From the NCBI RefSeq assembly GCF_000719115.1, contig NZ_JOEA01000005.1:496001-560000 (forward strand): DNA of 64,000 bases, in the 5' to 3' direction. This DNA comes from Lentzea albidocapillata. Lineage in GTDB: Bacteria; Actinomycetota; Actinomycetes; Mycobacteriales; Pseudonocardiaceae. Shown in pieces: positions 31,990-40,156 of this stretch. The translations under genes were made by a program, and so were the position numbers. The notes below the pieces were generated by a model, which did no database searches, was not told the origin of the DNA, and was given only the letters and a program-made list of their open reading frames with translations. Position 1 is the stretch's first letter. Every line of letters begins with the position of its first letter.

Positions 31990-32450
31990 TGGCGATGGCC
32001 CTGCAAGTCCTGATCGTCGGCCACGTCCTGCTGGGCCTCATGGCCACGATCACCGGAGCCGCCGCCATGCTCAGCCCCAAGCGAGCCGGCCGACATCCCC
32101 GCCGGGGCTTGTTCTACCTCGCCGGACTCACGGGCGTCGCGCTGACCGGCAGCGTGATCGCCATGTCCGACTGGACGCACCTGTGGCACCTCGCCACCCT
32201 CGGTGCCGCCGCGGCGGCCTTGGCCGCGATGGGCTTCGCCGCGCGACGGACGCGATGGCGCGGTTGGCTCGCCTGGCACATCGTCGGCATGGGCGGCTCC
32301 TACATCGCGATGCTGACGGCGTTCTACGTCGACAACGGCCCGCGCCTGCCGCTGTGGCAGCTTTTGCCGCCAGTCACGTTCTGGTTCCTGCCCGCGATCG
32401 TCGGGCTGCCGCTGATCGCGTTCTCCCTGCGCCGCTACGTCCGAACCTGA
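31989..32450 (+). CDS. DUF2306-like four-helix membrane protein
   Basis: 153 residues. MAMALQVLIVGHVLLGLMAT, LFYLAGLTGVALTGSVIAMS, LWHLATLGAAAAALAAMGFAA, WLAWHIVGMGGSYIAMLTAFYVD and FWFLPAIVGLPLIAFSL form four or five membrane segments. The conserved His (WHIVGMGGSYIA) suggests a DUF2306-type protein. The ATG overlaps the previous stop (TGATG), so it is cotranscribed with the PEP-synthase-like gene. Function unknown. Its 3' end overlaps mtnD by 16 nt on the opposite strand. Confidence 0.75.
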   Translation: MAMALQVLIVGHVLLGLMATITGAAAMLSPKRAGRHPRRGLFYLAGLTGVALTGSVIAMSDWTHLWHLATLGAAAAALAAMGFAARRTRWRGWLAWHIVGMGGSYIAMLTAFYVDNGPRLPLWQLLPPVTFWFLPAIVGLPLIAFSLRRYVRT

Positions 32451-33025
32451 TGGCTGGGAGCGAGCAGCCCGTCCAGCGACGGCATCCGGGACGAGATGGT
32501 GTCGCCGGTGAACCCGGCGATCCAGCCGTCCTCCTCCTCGAAGAACCGGATCGCGCAGAACTCGGGCACCGTACCCATGTCGAACCAGTGCCGGGTGCCG
32601 GCGGGCACCGACATCAGGTCACCGGCCTCGCACACCACCGCGTAGATCCGGTCGCCCAGGTGCAGGTAGAAACATCCGCGTCCTTCGACGAAGAACCTGA
32701 CCTCGTCCTCGTCGTGGGTGTGCTCGTCGAGGAACTTCTCCCTGGCGGCCTTGGCCTTCGCCGGCCACTCGGGATCGGAGTCGTCCGGACGCAGCCGGAC
32801 CACGTCGACCAAGCGGAAGCCCTCGTCAGCGCGCAAGCGGTCGACCTCGGCGCCATAGGCGGCGAGCACTTCCGCCTGCCCCACATCCGGAGGCAGCTCG
32901 ACTGTCGGCCACTGCTGCAGCGAGATGCCGAACCGCGCGAGTTCTTCGGCGATCAGACCGACATCCGTGGTCCGCAGCAGGACAGCGTTTCCGTCGTTCT
33001 CGGGAATGACCTGTAACAGAGCCAT
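32435..33025 (-). CDS. mtnD: Acireductone dioxygenase
   Basis: A 196-residue cupin enzyme of the methionine salvage pathway, converting acireductone plus O2 to 4-methylthio-2-oxobutanoate (Fe form) or the off-pathway products (Ni form). The metal ligands are visible in DEHTHDEDEVRFFVEG (HxHxxxxE) and GTRHWFDMG. It lies 25 nt after the MtnA-MtnB fusion gene on the same strand, giving three salvage activities in one operon. It is placed downstream of arsP in a block that also contains the ArsL-like SAM enzyme. Confidence 0.93.
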   Translation of the reverse strand: MALLQVIPENDGNAVLLRTTDVGLIAEELARFGISLQQWPTVELPPDVGQAEVLAAYGAEVDRLRADEGFRLVDVVRLRPDDSDPEWPAKAKAAREKFLDEHTHDEDEVRFFVEGRGCFYLHLGDRIYAVVCEAGDLMSVPAGTRHWFDMGTVPEFCAIRFFEEEDGWIAGFTGDTISSRMPSLDGLLAPSHQVRT

Positions 33026-33050
33026 GATCGTGCCTTCCGTACGCAGACGG

Positions 33051-34625
33051 TCATCGTTGGTCTGTGAGCAAGTGCAACTGGCACAACGCTTCCAGGCTTT
33101 CCAACCGGTTGCGTGCCTCGTCCAGCGTCGCGCCCCAGGCGGTGGCGCCGTGATGGGCGATCAACAGGACCGGCGGGCCTTGCCGGTCGGTCAGCCGCTG
33201 GGAGATCTCCGCCGCGATTCTCGGGACCTCGGCCCAGTTCGTGAACACGGGCACCTGTACGACAGACGTGGCGCCAAGCCCTTTGATGATCTCGAAGTCG
33301 GTGAACGTCACCGCTCCGGCTTCCGCTGCCAAGGCGGCGACCGCGGTGGTGTGAGGCGGGTGAGCGTGTACAACGGCACCACAGTCCGGAAACGCGCGGT
33401 ACAGCGCCGCGTGGATGCTTGCTTCCGCCGACAGAGGAGGTCCCGGGCATCGGGTCGGCAGACCGGACTCGGCGTGCATCTGGACGATGTCGGCGGCGGT
33501 CAGTTCTCCTTTGCTGCGACCACTTGCCGTGATCAGCGCCTGGCCGCCCGGCAACCTGACCGACAGGTTGCCCGCTGTTCCGTCCATCCACCCTCTGGCG
33601 TGCAGCTGGCGCGCCAGTGCTGCCACACGATGTGCACTGCCGGCGGCCAGCACTCGCAGTTCGGTGACCACGGCGCTGACCAGGTCGGCCGGGGTGACGT
33701 CGAAGGCGGGATTGTAAGCGGCCGCACCTGGGGGAGTAATGCGGCCGCCTACAAAGTTGAGGACTTCCTCTTCGTCGCGCTCCTCAATGGTGATCGCCGT
33801 ACCGGCGTCCAGTGTTGATTCGGGAGCGGCGACGATGAAGGGGACACCGCTGCGCGCGGCGGCCAACGCGAGCGAGTACGTGCCTATCTTGTTGGCAACG
33901 CTGCCGTTGGCCGTCACCCGGTCTGCTCCGACGACGACCACATCGACCACCCCGGCTGCGATGGCGGCCGGCGCGGCGGAGTCGACGCACACCCGGCACG
34001 GGATACCTGCCTCGGCCAGTTCATAGGCGGTCAGTCGAGCACCTTGCAGCAACGGGCGGGTTTCCGTGGCCAGCACCGATTCCACATGACCCGCATCTGC
34101 AAGAGATCGAATCGCCCCGAGCGCTGTGCCCACACCGGTTGTGGCGAACCTGCCGGTGTTGCAGTGGGTGAGGATGCGCAGCGGTCGCCGTGTGGTCAGC
34201 TCGAGCACCACTTCGGCGGTTCTGTCCGCCACCGCGGCGGTGATGTCCGCGTCCTCGTGCAGGATGGTCAACGCCTCGGCCAGCATCGCGTCCGGGCCTT
34301 CCGGCAGACGCGTCAGCACCCGCTGGACCGCCCAAGTCAGGTTGACCGCCGTCGGCCGCGCGGCCGTGATGCGTACCGCGTCCGCTCTGATGGCGTCTGG
34401 GCCGGACCTCCTGCGGGCGGAGATCACGACCGCGAACGCTCCAGCCACGCCGATCGCGGGCGCACCCCTGATGGCCAGCCGGCGGATCGCGTCGACTATC
34501 GCATCCACAGTGGACAAAGTGATGAGCCGGTGCTCATGCGGCAGCAATGTCTGGTCGACCGCGATCAGCGCGTCACCACGCCACACCAAGGACGGCCTGT
34601 CACTCAGTCTTGCCGTTGCGGTCAC
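33051..34625 (-). CDS. mtnAB: MtnA-MtnB fusion: MTR-1-P isomerase / MTRu-1-P dehydratase
   Basis: A 524-residue bifunctional protein. Residues 1-320 are methylthioribose-1-phosphate isomerase: RRLAIRGAPAIGVAGAFA, the catalytic THCNTGRFATTGVGTALG and VVVGADRVTANGSVANKIGT. Residues 325-524 are a class II aldolase-like MtnB: DGTAGNLSVRLPGGQALITASGRSKGEL, VVHAHPPHT zinc ligands and IAHHGATAWG. GTG 34625 (SD-like GGGGGAG just upstream) is preferred to 34670. It lies 19 nt downstream of arsP and upstream of mtnD. Together they recycle the sugar of methylthioadenosine, the by-product expected from an aminocarboxypropyl-transferring SAM enzyme. No MTA phosphorylase (mtnP) or mtnC is seen here. Confidence 0.93.
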   Translation of the reverse strand: MTATARLSDRPSLVWRGDALIAVDQTLLPHEHRLITLSTVDAIVDAIRRLAIRGAPAIGVAGAFAVVISARRRSGPDAIRADAVRITAARPTAVNLTWAVQRVLTRLPEGPDAMLAEALTILHEDADITAAVADRTAEVVLELTTRRPLRILTHCNTGRFATTGVGTALGAIRSLADAGHVESVLATETRPLLQGARLTAYELAEAGIPCRVCVDSAAPAAIAAGVVDVVVVGADRVTANGSVANKIGTYSLALAAARSGVPFIVAAPESTLDAGTAITIEERDEEEVLNFVGGRITPPGAAAYNPAFDVTPADLVSAVVTELRVLAAGSAHRVAALARQLHARGWMDGTAGNLSVRLPGGQALITASGRSKGELTAADIVQMHAESGLPTRCPGPPLSAEASIHAALYRAFPDCGAVVHAHPPHTTAVAALAAEAGAVTFTDFEIIKGLGATSVVQVPVFTNWAEVPRIAAEISQRLTDRQGPPVLLIAHHGATAWGATLDEARNRLESLEALCQLHLLTDQR

Positions 34626-34644
34626 CGCTCCCCCAGACACCTCG

Positions 34645-35694
34645 TCAGTGCACGAAGACCGCTGTGACAAGCCCGACGAGCATGCTGCCGAAGAAGCCGA
34701 TACCGAGATACAGCAAGAAAACTCGGGTGGAGGCCAGCACGCGTACCGCGGCGATGGCGGGAATGGTCGTGACGGCGCCGCCGAGCAGGAACGTCGTCGC
34801 GGCCGCCGGGCTCATGCCCGTCGCCATCAAACCACCGACCACGGGAATCGCGCCGACACCGTTGAGGTACAGCGGTACACCGATGGCGGCGGCGAGCACC
34901 ACCGACAGCACGACGTTGTCTCCGAAGCCGGCGGACACGACCGAGGGCGGGACGAACTTGACGATGAGCGCTTCGGCCAGCACCGCGACGAGCATCCAGC
35001 GCCCGAGCAGCCACACGTCGCGCAGCACCTCGCTGCCGAACCGTCGTGCGCCCATCTGCGCCAGGCCTGCACGTGCCTGCGGCCACCACGGCTCGGGCTT
35101 CTGCTCCACGGGCGGGCTCGCCGGCTCGGATCCGCAGCAGCCTCCCGACTCGGCGGTGTCGTCCGCACGATCCGGAAGAGCTGTCCCTGCCGCCGACCGC
35201 GAGGCCGATCCCACGGTCACCGGGTCAGCGGCTTTCGCCGTCGTGGCCATCTCCAGCCGCAACGGTTGGTCAAGCCACCCGCGCCGCTCCATGAACAGGG
35301 TCACGAAGCCCGCCGCCAGGCTCAGCAGGAGCGCCCCGAGCAGCCGGGCCACCGCGACCGGCATCCCGAGCGCGGCCGCGGTGAGACCGAAGATCTCCGG
35401 GTCGATCGAGGGCGAGGCGATCCAGAACGCCATAGCCACCGAGACCGGCACACCGGCGGCGAGAAAACCGCGGATCAACGGGATCACGGTGCAGGAGCAC
35501 AATGGACTGAACGCGCCAACGGCCGTGCTGAGGACGATGGCTATGACCGTCCGTTTGCGAAATGATCTACCAACGAGGACGTCGACCCTCATGTGCTGAA
35601 GCAGCACGCTGAAGACGACTGCGAACATGAACCAAGGAATCAGCCCCACGAGCCGGTTCAACGCGTATAACAGCAGCTCGATGACGACATGCAC
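34645..35694 (-). CDS. arsP: ArsP-type permease (organoarsenical efflux)
   Basis: 349 residues with two bundles of four membrane segments separated by a soluble linker. GAFSPLCSCTVIPLIRGFLAAG near residue 60 carries the CxC motif typical of the DUF318/ArsP permease family, and the linker holds SGGCCGSEP. PLYLNGVGAIPVVGGLMATGM repeats the fold. ArsP exports trivalent organoarsenicals such as methylarsenite. GTG 35694 with AAGGGGAA upstream is chosen. An arsR gene precedes it and an ArsR-like dyad lies in the gap, so arsenic induction is likely. It may export products of ArsM or the ArsL pathway. Confidence 0.85.
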   Translation of the reverse strand: MHVVIELLLYALNRLVGLIPWFMFAVVFSVLLQHMRVDVLVGRSFRKRTVIAIVLSTAVGAFSPLCSCTVIPLIRGFLAAGVPVSVAMAFWIASPSIDPEIFGLTAAALGMPVAVARLLGALLLSLAAGFVTLFMERRGWLDQPLRLEMATTAKAADPVTVGSASRSAAGTALPDRADDTAESGGCCGSEPASPPVEQKPEPWWPQARAGLAQMGARRFGSEVLRDVWLLGRWMLVAVLAEALIVKFVPPSVVSAGFGDNVVLSVVLAAAIGVPLYLNGVGAIPVVGGLMATGMSPAAATTFLLGGAVTTIPAIAAVRVLASTRVFLLYLGIGFFGSMLVGLVTAVFVH

Positions 35695-35745
35695 AACGAT
35701 TCCCCTTCGTTCGCTCCCCACGCGAGGTGAATCGAGTCTTACCGA

Positions 35746-35767
35746 GACATCGACGGCTGTCAATGTC
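35746..35767. promoter_or_regulatory. ArsR-like dyad upstream of arsP
   Basis: GACATCGAC-ggct-GTCAATGTC is an almost perfect inverted repeat (8 of 9 pairs) between the arsR stop and the arsP start. Its ATyGAC/GTCrAT core is the same as in the arsR-arsC gap at 53641. Confidence 0.6.
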
Positions 35768-35791
35768 TTGAACACCGGATCTCCGGGAAAC

Positions 35792-36115
35792 TCAGGCGCC
35801 TGGCCGTCCGAGCGCGCTGAACTGCTGCGCAACGGCGTCCATCGCCCCGTCACGCAGGCGGTAGTAGACCCACACGCCGCGCCGTTCGCGGTCCAGCAGT
35901 CCCACCTCGTGGATCTTCTTCAGGTGGTGGCTGATCGTCGGCTGCGTCAACCCCGTGCCTTCGACGAGGTCGCACACGCACGCTTCCTGATCAGGCGCGT
36001 CAGCGAGCAGTGCGATCAACTGCAGGCGCACGGGATCGGCGATGACACGCAAGACCTTCGCCAGGTCCTGCGTGTCGCGGGTCGCTGCGGGTGACAATCC
36101 TGCGGAGGCGCTCAC
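35792..36115 (-). CDS. arsR: ArsR family metalloregulator
   Basis: 107 residues. VIADPVRLQLIALLAD, then EACVCDLVEGTGLTQPTISHHLKKIHEVGLL and RRGVWVYYRL. The CVCDL cysteines define an As(III)/Sb(III)-type site. It reads in the same direction as arsP-mtnAB-mtnD, which it probably controls through the dyad at 35746-35767. Confidence 0.92.
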   Translation of the reverse strand: MSASAGLSPAATRDTQDLAKVLRVIADPVRLQLIALLADAPDQEACVCDLVEGTGLTQPTISHHLKKIHEVGLLDRERRGVWVYYRLRDGAMDAVAQQFSALGRPGA

Positions 36116-36167
36116 AGCCTCGACTATAGGACCAGCCGCTGCCGGTTACCCAGAGATCAGCCGTCGC

Positions 36168-36548
36168 CTAATCCTGTGACGCGGCCTCGCCTGTTTCCAG
36201 AGGAAGGCCCGCTGCGACCCAATCCTGTTTGCCTCCGACGTAACGGTGCACATCTCGGTAGCCGAGCACGTGCAGACTTCTCGCAACCCGCAAGGAAGCG
36301 TCACATGTGTCACTGCCGCAGTAGACGACAATGCGGGCGTCCAGATCGGGCAGTAGCACTTGTGGGAGCGTTTTGGCGCGCCGAGGCCGGATGTTCAGTG
36401 CTCCTGGAAGGTGCCCGGTCGCGAACACTTCCTCTGGAAGGGCTTCGACGAGCACAACCGCGCCCGAGGAAACACCCGCGGCCACGTCGTCACGCGCAAT
36501 CTCCGGGATGTCGATCAGGTCGGTGTCGGACACTGGATCTGTCGTCAT
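36168..36548 (-). CDS. Rhodanese-like domain protein
   Basis: A 126-residue single-domain rhodanese: IPEIARDDVAAGVSSGAVVLVEALPEEVFATGHLPGALNI and an active-site region VVYCGSDTCDASLRVARSL with the catalytic Cys followed by an atypical GSDT loop. VGGKQDW closes the domain. ATG 36548 has GAGGTC upstream; 34 residues of the longer ORF are not family-like. It sits between arsR/arsP and an amino-acid ABC transporter. A sulfurtransferase or arsenate-related role (rhodanese folds include arsenate reductases of Acr2 type) is possible but not shown. Confidence 0.82.
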   Translation of the reverse strand: MTTDPVSDTDLIDIPEIARDDVAAGVSSGAVVLVEALPEEVFATGHLPGALNIRPRRAKTLPQVLLPDLDARIVVYCGSDTCDASLRVARSLHVLGYRDVHRYVGGKQDWVAAGLPLETGEAASQD

Positions 36549-36582
36549 GATGACCTCACGTGTGGTCGAACAAGGACTGGGC

Positions 36583-37278
36583 CTAGGGCACGGCGAGATC
36601 TGGCACACCGGAGGTGACCTGGACGACGCGGCCGCCGTCCAGCACGACACACCGGGTGCATCGCATGCCGACTTCCTCGGGACGGTGGCTGGACATCACC
36701 ACACAGGTTCCGTTCTCGACGAGCTCGCTGATTCCGTCGAGCACCACCTGCGCGGTGACTTGGTCGAGAGCGGAGGTGGGTTCGTCGAGCAGCAGCAACC
36801 GCGGACGAGGAGCGAACGCTCGAGCGAGCGCGACGCGTTGACGTTGTCCACCGGACAGCGAGGCGGGATAGTCCGCGGCACGATCGACGAGGCCGAGACG
36901 GTCCAACCAGGTCAGTGCCTCTGAGCGTGCCTTGTCAGCAGGCAATCCAGCGGCTCGGCAACCGAGCTCGACGTTGGTCAGCACGGTGCGTGTCTCGAAC
37001 AGCGCGACCTCCTGCAGCACGGTGCCGGTGGATCGCCAGGCCTTGCGCGCCTCGTGGCGGTTGCGACCGGGCAGCCAGGTGCCGAGGTTGAGCACCCGGC
37101 CCTTGCTCGGCGGGCACAGGCCATTGATGGTGCGCAAGATTGTGGACTTGCCACAGCCGCTCGGACCGACCAGCAGCGTCCACTCGCACGTACCGCTGGT
37201 GAGGCTGACGTCGTCGAGGATGCAACAGTCCTTGACCCGGACCTCGACGTCCTCCAGGGCGATCGACGGTTCAGCCAC
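36583..37278 (-). CDS. ABC transporter ATPase (polar amino-acid type)
   Basis: 231 residues: Walker [11 protein letters not shown]-loop LQEVALFETRTV, signature LSGGQRQRVALARAFA, Walker B LLLLDEPTSALD and a switch His in MSSHRPEE. GTG 37278 overlaps the end of the binding-protein gene by 8 nt. It is the last gene of a four-gene uptake operon (two permeases, binding protein, ATPase). The GlnQ-like type suggests amino-acid or amino-acid-analogue transport. Confidence 0.92.
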   Translation of the reverse strand: MAEPSIALEDVEVRVKDCCILDDVSLTSGTCEWTLLVGPSGCGKSTILRTINGLCPPSKGRVLNLGTWLPGRNRHEARKAWRSTGTVLQEVALFETRTVLTNVELGCRAAGLPADKARSEALTWLDRLGLVDRAADYPASLSGGQRQRVALARAFAPRPRLLLLDEPTSALDQVTAQVVLDGISELVENGTCVVMSSHRPEEVGMRCTRCVVLDGGRVVQVTSGVPDLAVP

Positions 37279-38131
37279 GGGGCCACACCTCCAGCTCACC
37301 CTGCACCGGCACGGGTGTGTTCGACGAGGGGCCGAACCACCGGTCGTAGATCTTTTGCCACTCGCCGGCGGCGGACAGGTCCTGAAGCGCGAAGTCGACG
37401 GCTGCCCGCATCTGAGAGTCGCCTCGGCGGATGCCGATGCCGTCGAGCTTCACGCCGATGGGCTGGTCAAGCACGACCAGCCCGGGATCGTTCTTGGCGA
37501 AGCCGGCCAGGATCTCGTAGTCCTCTGCGTAGCCGGCGAGGTTGCCCTGCCGAACCGACTCGGCCGCAGCCCGCTTGTCGCTGAACTCCTCGATCTTCGG
37601 TTCCCCGCTGTGCCCTTTCCCGCTCAGCCAGCTCTTCCAGTTGCCGATCGCGCTGCTGCCGCGGTCCATGGCGACGGACTTGCCGACCAGGTCCTCGAGC
37701 GAGCGCGCGGTGTCCTTGCGGACGAGGAACGTCTGGAAGGACCGGAAGTAGGTCTGGCTGAAGTCGATCTTCTCGGCGCGTTTGCGGGTCTTGCTCATGC
37801 TGGCCACCGCGATGTCGATGGTGCCCTTCTCAAGAAAGCTGATCCTGGTCAGCTCGTCGACTTTGACGATCTCCAATCGCACGCCGAGGCTCTTGGCGAC
37901 CGCGTTGGCGATGTCAACGTCGAATCCGACGTGCTGTCCGTTCGCGTCGATCGAGCTGTGTGGTGGGTTGTCCGACCGGATGCCGGCTTTCAGCACGCCT
38001 TGTTTCTTGACGTGATCGAGGGTGCTGCCTCCGGCTGTGGAACCCGCTGACGATGTGCAGCCGGCCACAGCCAGCAGCGCCGCCAGCAACGCCACTATCC
38101 CCCAGCACCGTCTGTGTGAGATCACCTTCAT
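37271..38131 (-). CDS. Extracellular solute-binding lipoprotein (family 3)
   Basis: 286 residues. A lipoprotein signal with LAVAGC (Cys25) is followed by the family-3 fold: GVLKAGIRSDNPPHSSIDANG..GFDVDIANAVAKSLG and RISFLEKGTIDIAVASMSKTRKRAEKIDFSQTYF. These bind polar amino acids. ATG 38131 is preceded by GGGGGG. It overlaps the permease gene by 4 nt. In this ArsL-containing block the ligand could be methionine, glutamate or the arsenical amino acid itself; that is speculation. Confidence 0.9.
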   Translation of the reverse strand: MKVISHRRCWGIVALLAALLAVAGCTSSAGSTAGGSTLDHVKKQGVLKAGIRSDNPPHSSIDANGQHVGFDVDIANAVAKSLGVRLEIVKVDELTRISFLEKGTIDIAVASMSKTRKRAEKIDFSQTYFRSFQTFLVRKDTARSLEDLVGKSVAMDRGSSAIGNWKSWLSGKGHSGEPKIEEFSDKRAAAESVRQGNLAGYAEDYEILAGFAKNDPGLVVLDQPIGVKLDGIGIRRGDSQMRAAVDFALQDLSAAGEWQKIYDRWFGPSSNTPVPVQGELEVWPRG

Positions 38132-38778
38132 GCCATGGCCCCCCTTCGAGTCCGTACCCAGCGTTCCAACACGTGAATTCCCGCCACCAGCGTCAGCGTC
38201 GCCGCCAGGTACAGCGCCGCTGCCGTGCCCAGCACCAGCGCCCACCGGCTGAAGCTGGCTTCCGCGCCCAGTGATCGTGCGACCGTCGTCAGCTCTCCGA
38301 TGCCGACGATGGTCAGCGCGCCGGTGTCCTTGAGCAGCGACACCGCGTGCGTGCCAAGAGCTTCGAATGACCGCAGGAACGTCCACGGCGCACGCAGCTG
38401 CAGCTCCCGTCGCGTCCACCCCATGCCCAGCACCAGCCCTTGCTCCGACATGTGGGCCGGGTAGGCCGCCAGGTAGGACCGCAGGATCTCCCCGACGTGG
38501 GAGAGCGAATACAGCAGCAGTGCCACGAACCCCGCGATGCTCAAGATCAACGTCGAGGCCTGCGCGATGAAGAACACCAGCAGCAGCAACGGAACGCCGC
38601 GCAGCAGTGACAGACCGGCCTGCAGCACAACGCTTGCTCGCGGGAAGGCCGAGCAGATCGCCGCGTAGACGTATCCGAGCGCGAGAGCACAGCCGAGTGC
38701 GCCGGCCGCGAGCACGATGCTCAGCACCAACCCGCCAGGACGTTGGCCCGGGAAGCCGAGCAACAGGTTCTCGATCAC
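38128..38778 (-). CDS. Amino-acid ABC transporter permease
   Basis: A 216-residue membrane protein (HisMQ type) with GLSLLRGVPLLLLVFF, then HVGEILRSYLAAYPAHMSEQGLVLGMGWTRRELQLRAPWTFLRSF, the EAA-loop that docks the ATPase. It has about five segments. GTG 38778 overlaps the upstream permease stop (GTGA). Partner of the next gene as a heterodimer. Confidence 0.88.
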   Translation of the reverse strand: MIENLLLGFPGQRPGGLVLSIVLAAGALGCALALGYVYAAICSAFPRASVVLQAGLSLLRGVPLLLLVFFIAQASTLILSIAGFVALLLYSLSHVGEILRSYLAAYPAHMSEQGLVLGMGWTRRELQLRAPWTFLRSFEALGTHAVSLLKDTGALTIVGIGELTTVARSLGAEASFSRWALVLGTAAALYLAATLTLVAGIHVLERWVRTRRGAMA

Positions 38779-39482
38779 GGCACCGGCACCGCCTGCGGCG
38801 TGGATTCCGGCACGGCGCGGGATGGAGGTCGCAGACGCGCCTCCAGCAGACGCGTGGAGATCCAGATCGCCTGGCTCAACACGATGTAGATGACCGCGCC
38901 GAGCCCGGCGTACTGCGCCACGGCGAAGGTCTCGTTGCTCGCCTCCACCACTCCACCGAAGATCTCGACCACGGGGAACAGCGCGGCGAAGCCGGTGTTG
39001 TGCAGGTGGTGGACCAGGCGTGCGCCCAGCGGCCCGAGCACCAGTGGCAGCACTTCCCGGCCCACGACGCGAAGCTGCTGGGACGGCGACAATCCCATGA
39101 CGCGGGCCTGTTCGAGCCGCTTGCTGCCGACCGACTGCCAGGCCGTCAGGTAGATCACCGCGATGTGGCCGGCCGATCCCACGCCCAGTGCGGCCACGAT
39201 GCCCCACGCGACGAACTGGAACTGCGGTGACGTACCGGGGAACACGACAGGAAGTGCCGGTACGTCACCAACCCGCATGCAGGCAAGGCCGAACACGATC
39301 ACCAGAAGACTGGTGGGCACGCCTCGCGTCACGTGCATGGCGGCGGTGGCAGCGAGGCGGAACACCCTGTGCCTGCTGTGGGTGCCGACGGCGATGAGCA
39401 GAGCCGCGCTCATCGCCAGTCCAGCGCTCAGCACCCACAGCAGCAGGCTGCCCGAGATCCACAAGCCGATCTCGGCGTACAT
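38775..39482 (-). CDS. Amino-acid ABC transporter permease
   Basis: A 235-residue HisMQ-like permease: MHVTRGVPTSLLVIVFGLA, GHIAVIYLTAWQSVGSKRLEQARVMGLSPSQQLRVVGREVLPLVLG (EAA loop) and further segments. ATG 39482 has GGAGG 4 nt upstream, so the 12-residue longer form is rejected. It is the first of the four ABC genes, 32 nt after the OsmC gene on the same strand. Confidence 0.88.
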   Translation of the reverse strand: MYAEIGLWISGSLLLWVLSAGLAMSAALLIAVGTHSRHRVFRLAATAAMHVTRGVPTSLLVIVFGLACMRVGDVPALPVVFPGTSPQFQFVAWGIVAALGVGSAGHIAVIYLTAWQSVGSKRLEQARVMGLSPSQQLRVVGREVLPLVLGPLGARLVHHLHNTGFAALFPVVEIFGGVVEASNETFAVAQYAGLGAVIYIVLSQAIWISTRLLEARLRPPSRAVPESTPQAVPVP

Positions 39483-39514
39483 GTGACCTCCCCCAACTCT
39501 CGCTTCCGAGAGCA

Positions 39515-40015
39515 TCACGTGCGGGTCGTGGCCACCTCGCGCAGTACCTCAGGAGCCTCCACCAGTTGCCAGTCCACCCTGACCTCCACCGGAACGGCGC
39601 TGCGCACGGAGGCGGTGACGGTGCAGTGCTTCTCGAACACCTCCGCACACCGCTCCAGCCGCTGCGAGTCCGCCGGCACGACGGGCCGGAGAACGACCTC
39701 GACGCGGCGGATGCGCGGCAGGCCCTCGTCGTTCGGCGCGACCACCGTGATCGCGTCGGCGGTGAAGCTCTGCACGTCGACGTGCGCGTGCCGCAACGTC
39801 TCGAGCAGGCTGGCCGACAAGCAATGCGTCAGCGCAGCGCCGAACAGTGCCGGCGTCGCGTGCGCCGATGCCTCACCCACCGGATCCGGCTCGTCGGACT
39901 GAATCGGCGCGCCGTGCAACCGGCCGTCCTCCGATGCCTGGCTGAGAAACCTGAATCCCCCGCGGTGTTCCAGGCGTACCGCGAAGTTGCGTTCCTCTTG
40001 ACCTCTCATGTGCAC
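39515..40015 (-). CDS. OsmC family protein
   Basis: About 166 residues with the two OsmC/Ohr cysteines in ALTHCLSASLLETL and FEKHCTVTASV, giving a thiol peroxidase or redox-binding fold. The GTG at 40015 has GAGGGGAG 6 nt upstream; ATG 40009 is also possible. It lies at the head of the ABC operon, downstream of the FemAB/ArsL genes. It could protect against organic hydroperoxides generated by arsenicals. Confidence 0.82.
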   Translation of the reverse strand: MHMRGQEERNFAVRLEHRGGFRFLSQASEDGRLHGAPIQSDEPDPVGEASAHATPALFGAALTHCLSASLLETLRHAHVDVQSFTADAITVVAPNDEGLPRIRRVEVVLRPVVPADSQRLERCAEVFEKHCTVTASVRSAVPVEVRVDWQLVEAPEVLREVATTRT

Positions 40016-40156
40016 GACGTGCTCCCCTCGGTGAGCCATCGTCGGCGGCCGATCCACCCCATGCCGAAGACGTCACGTGTCCCACACACGTGGCAGTCAT
40101 GACCCAGGCAGTCGTGGCGGCGGCGACGACGGCGGTGAACTTCGTTTGCGTACGTG

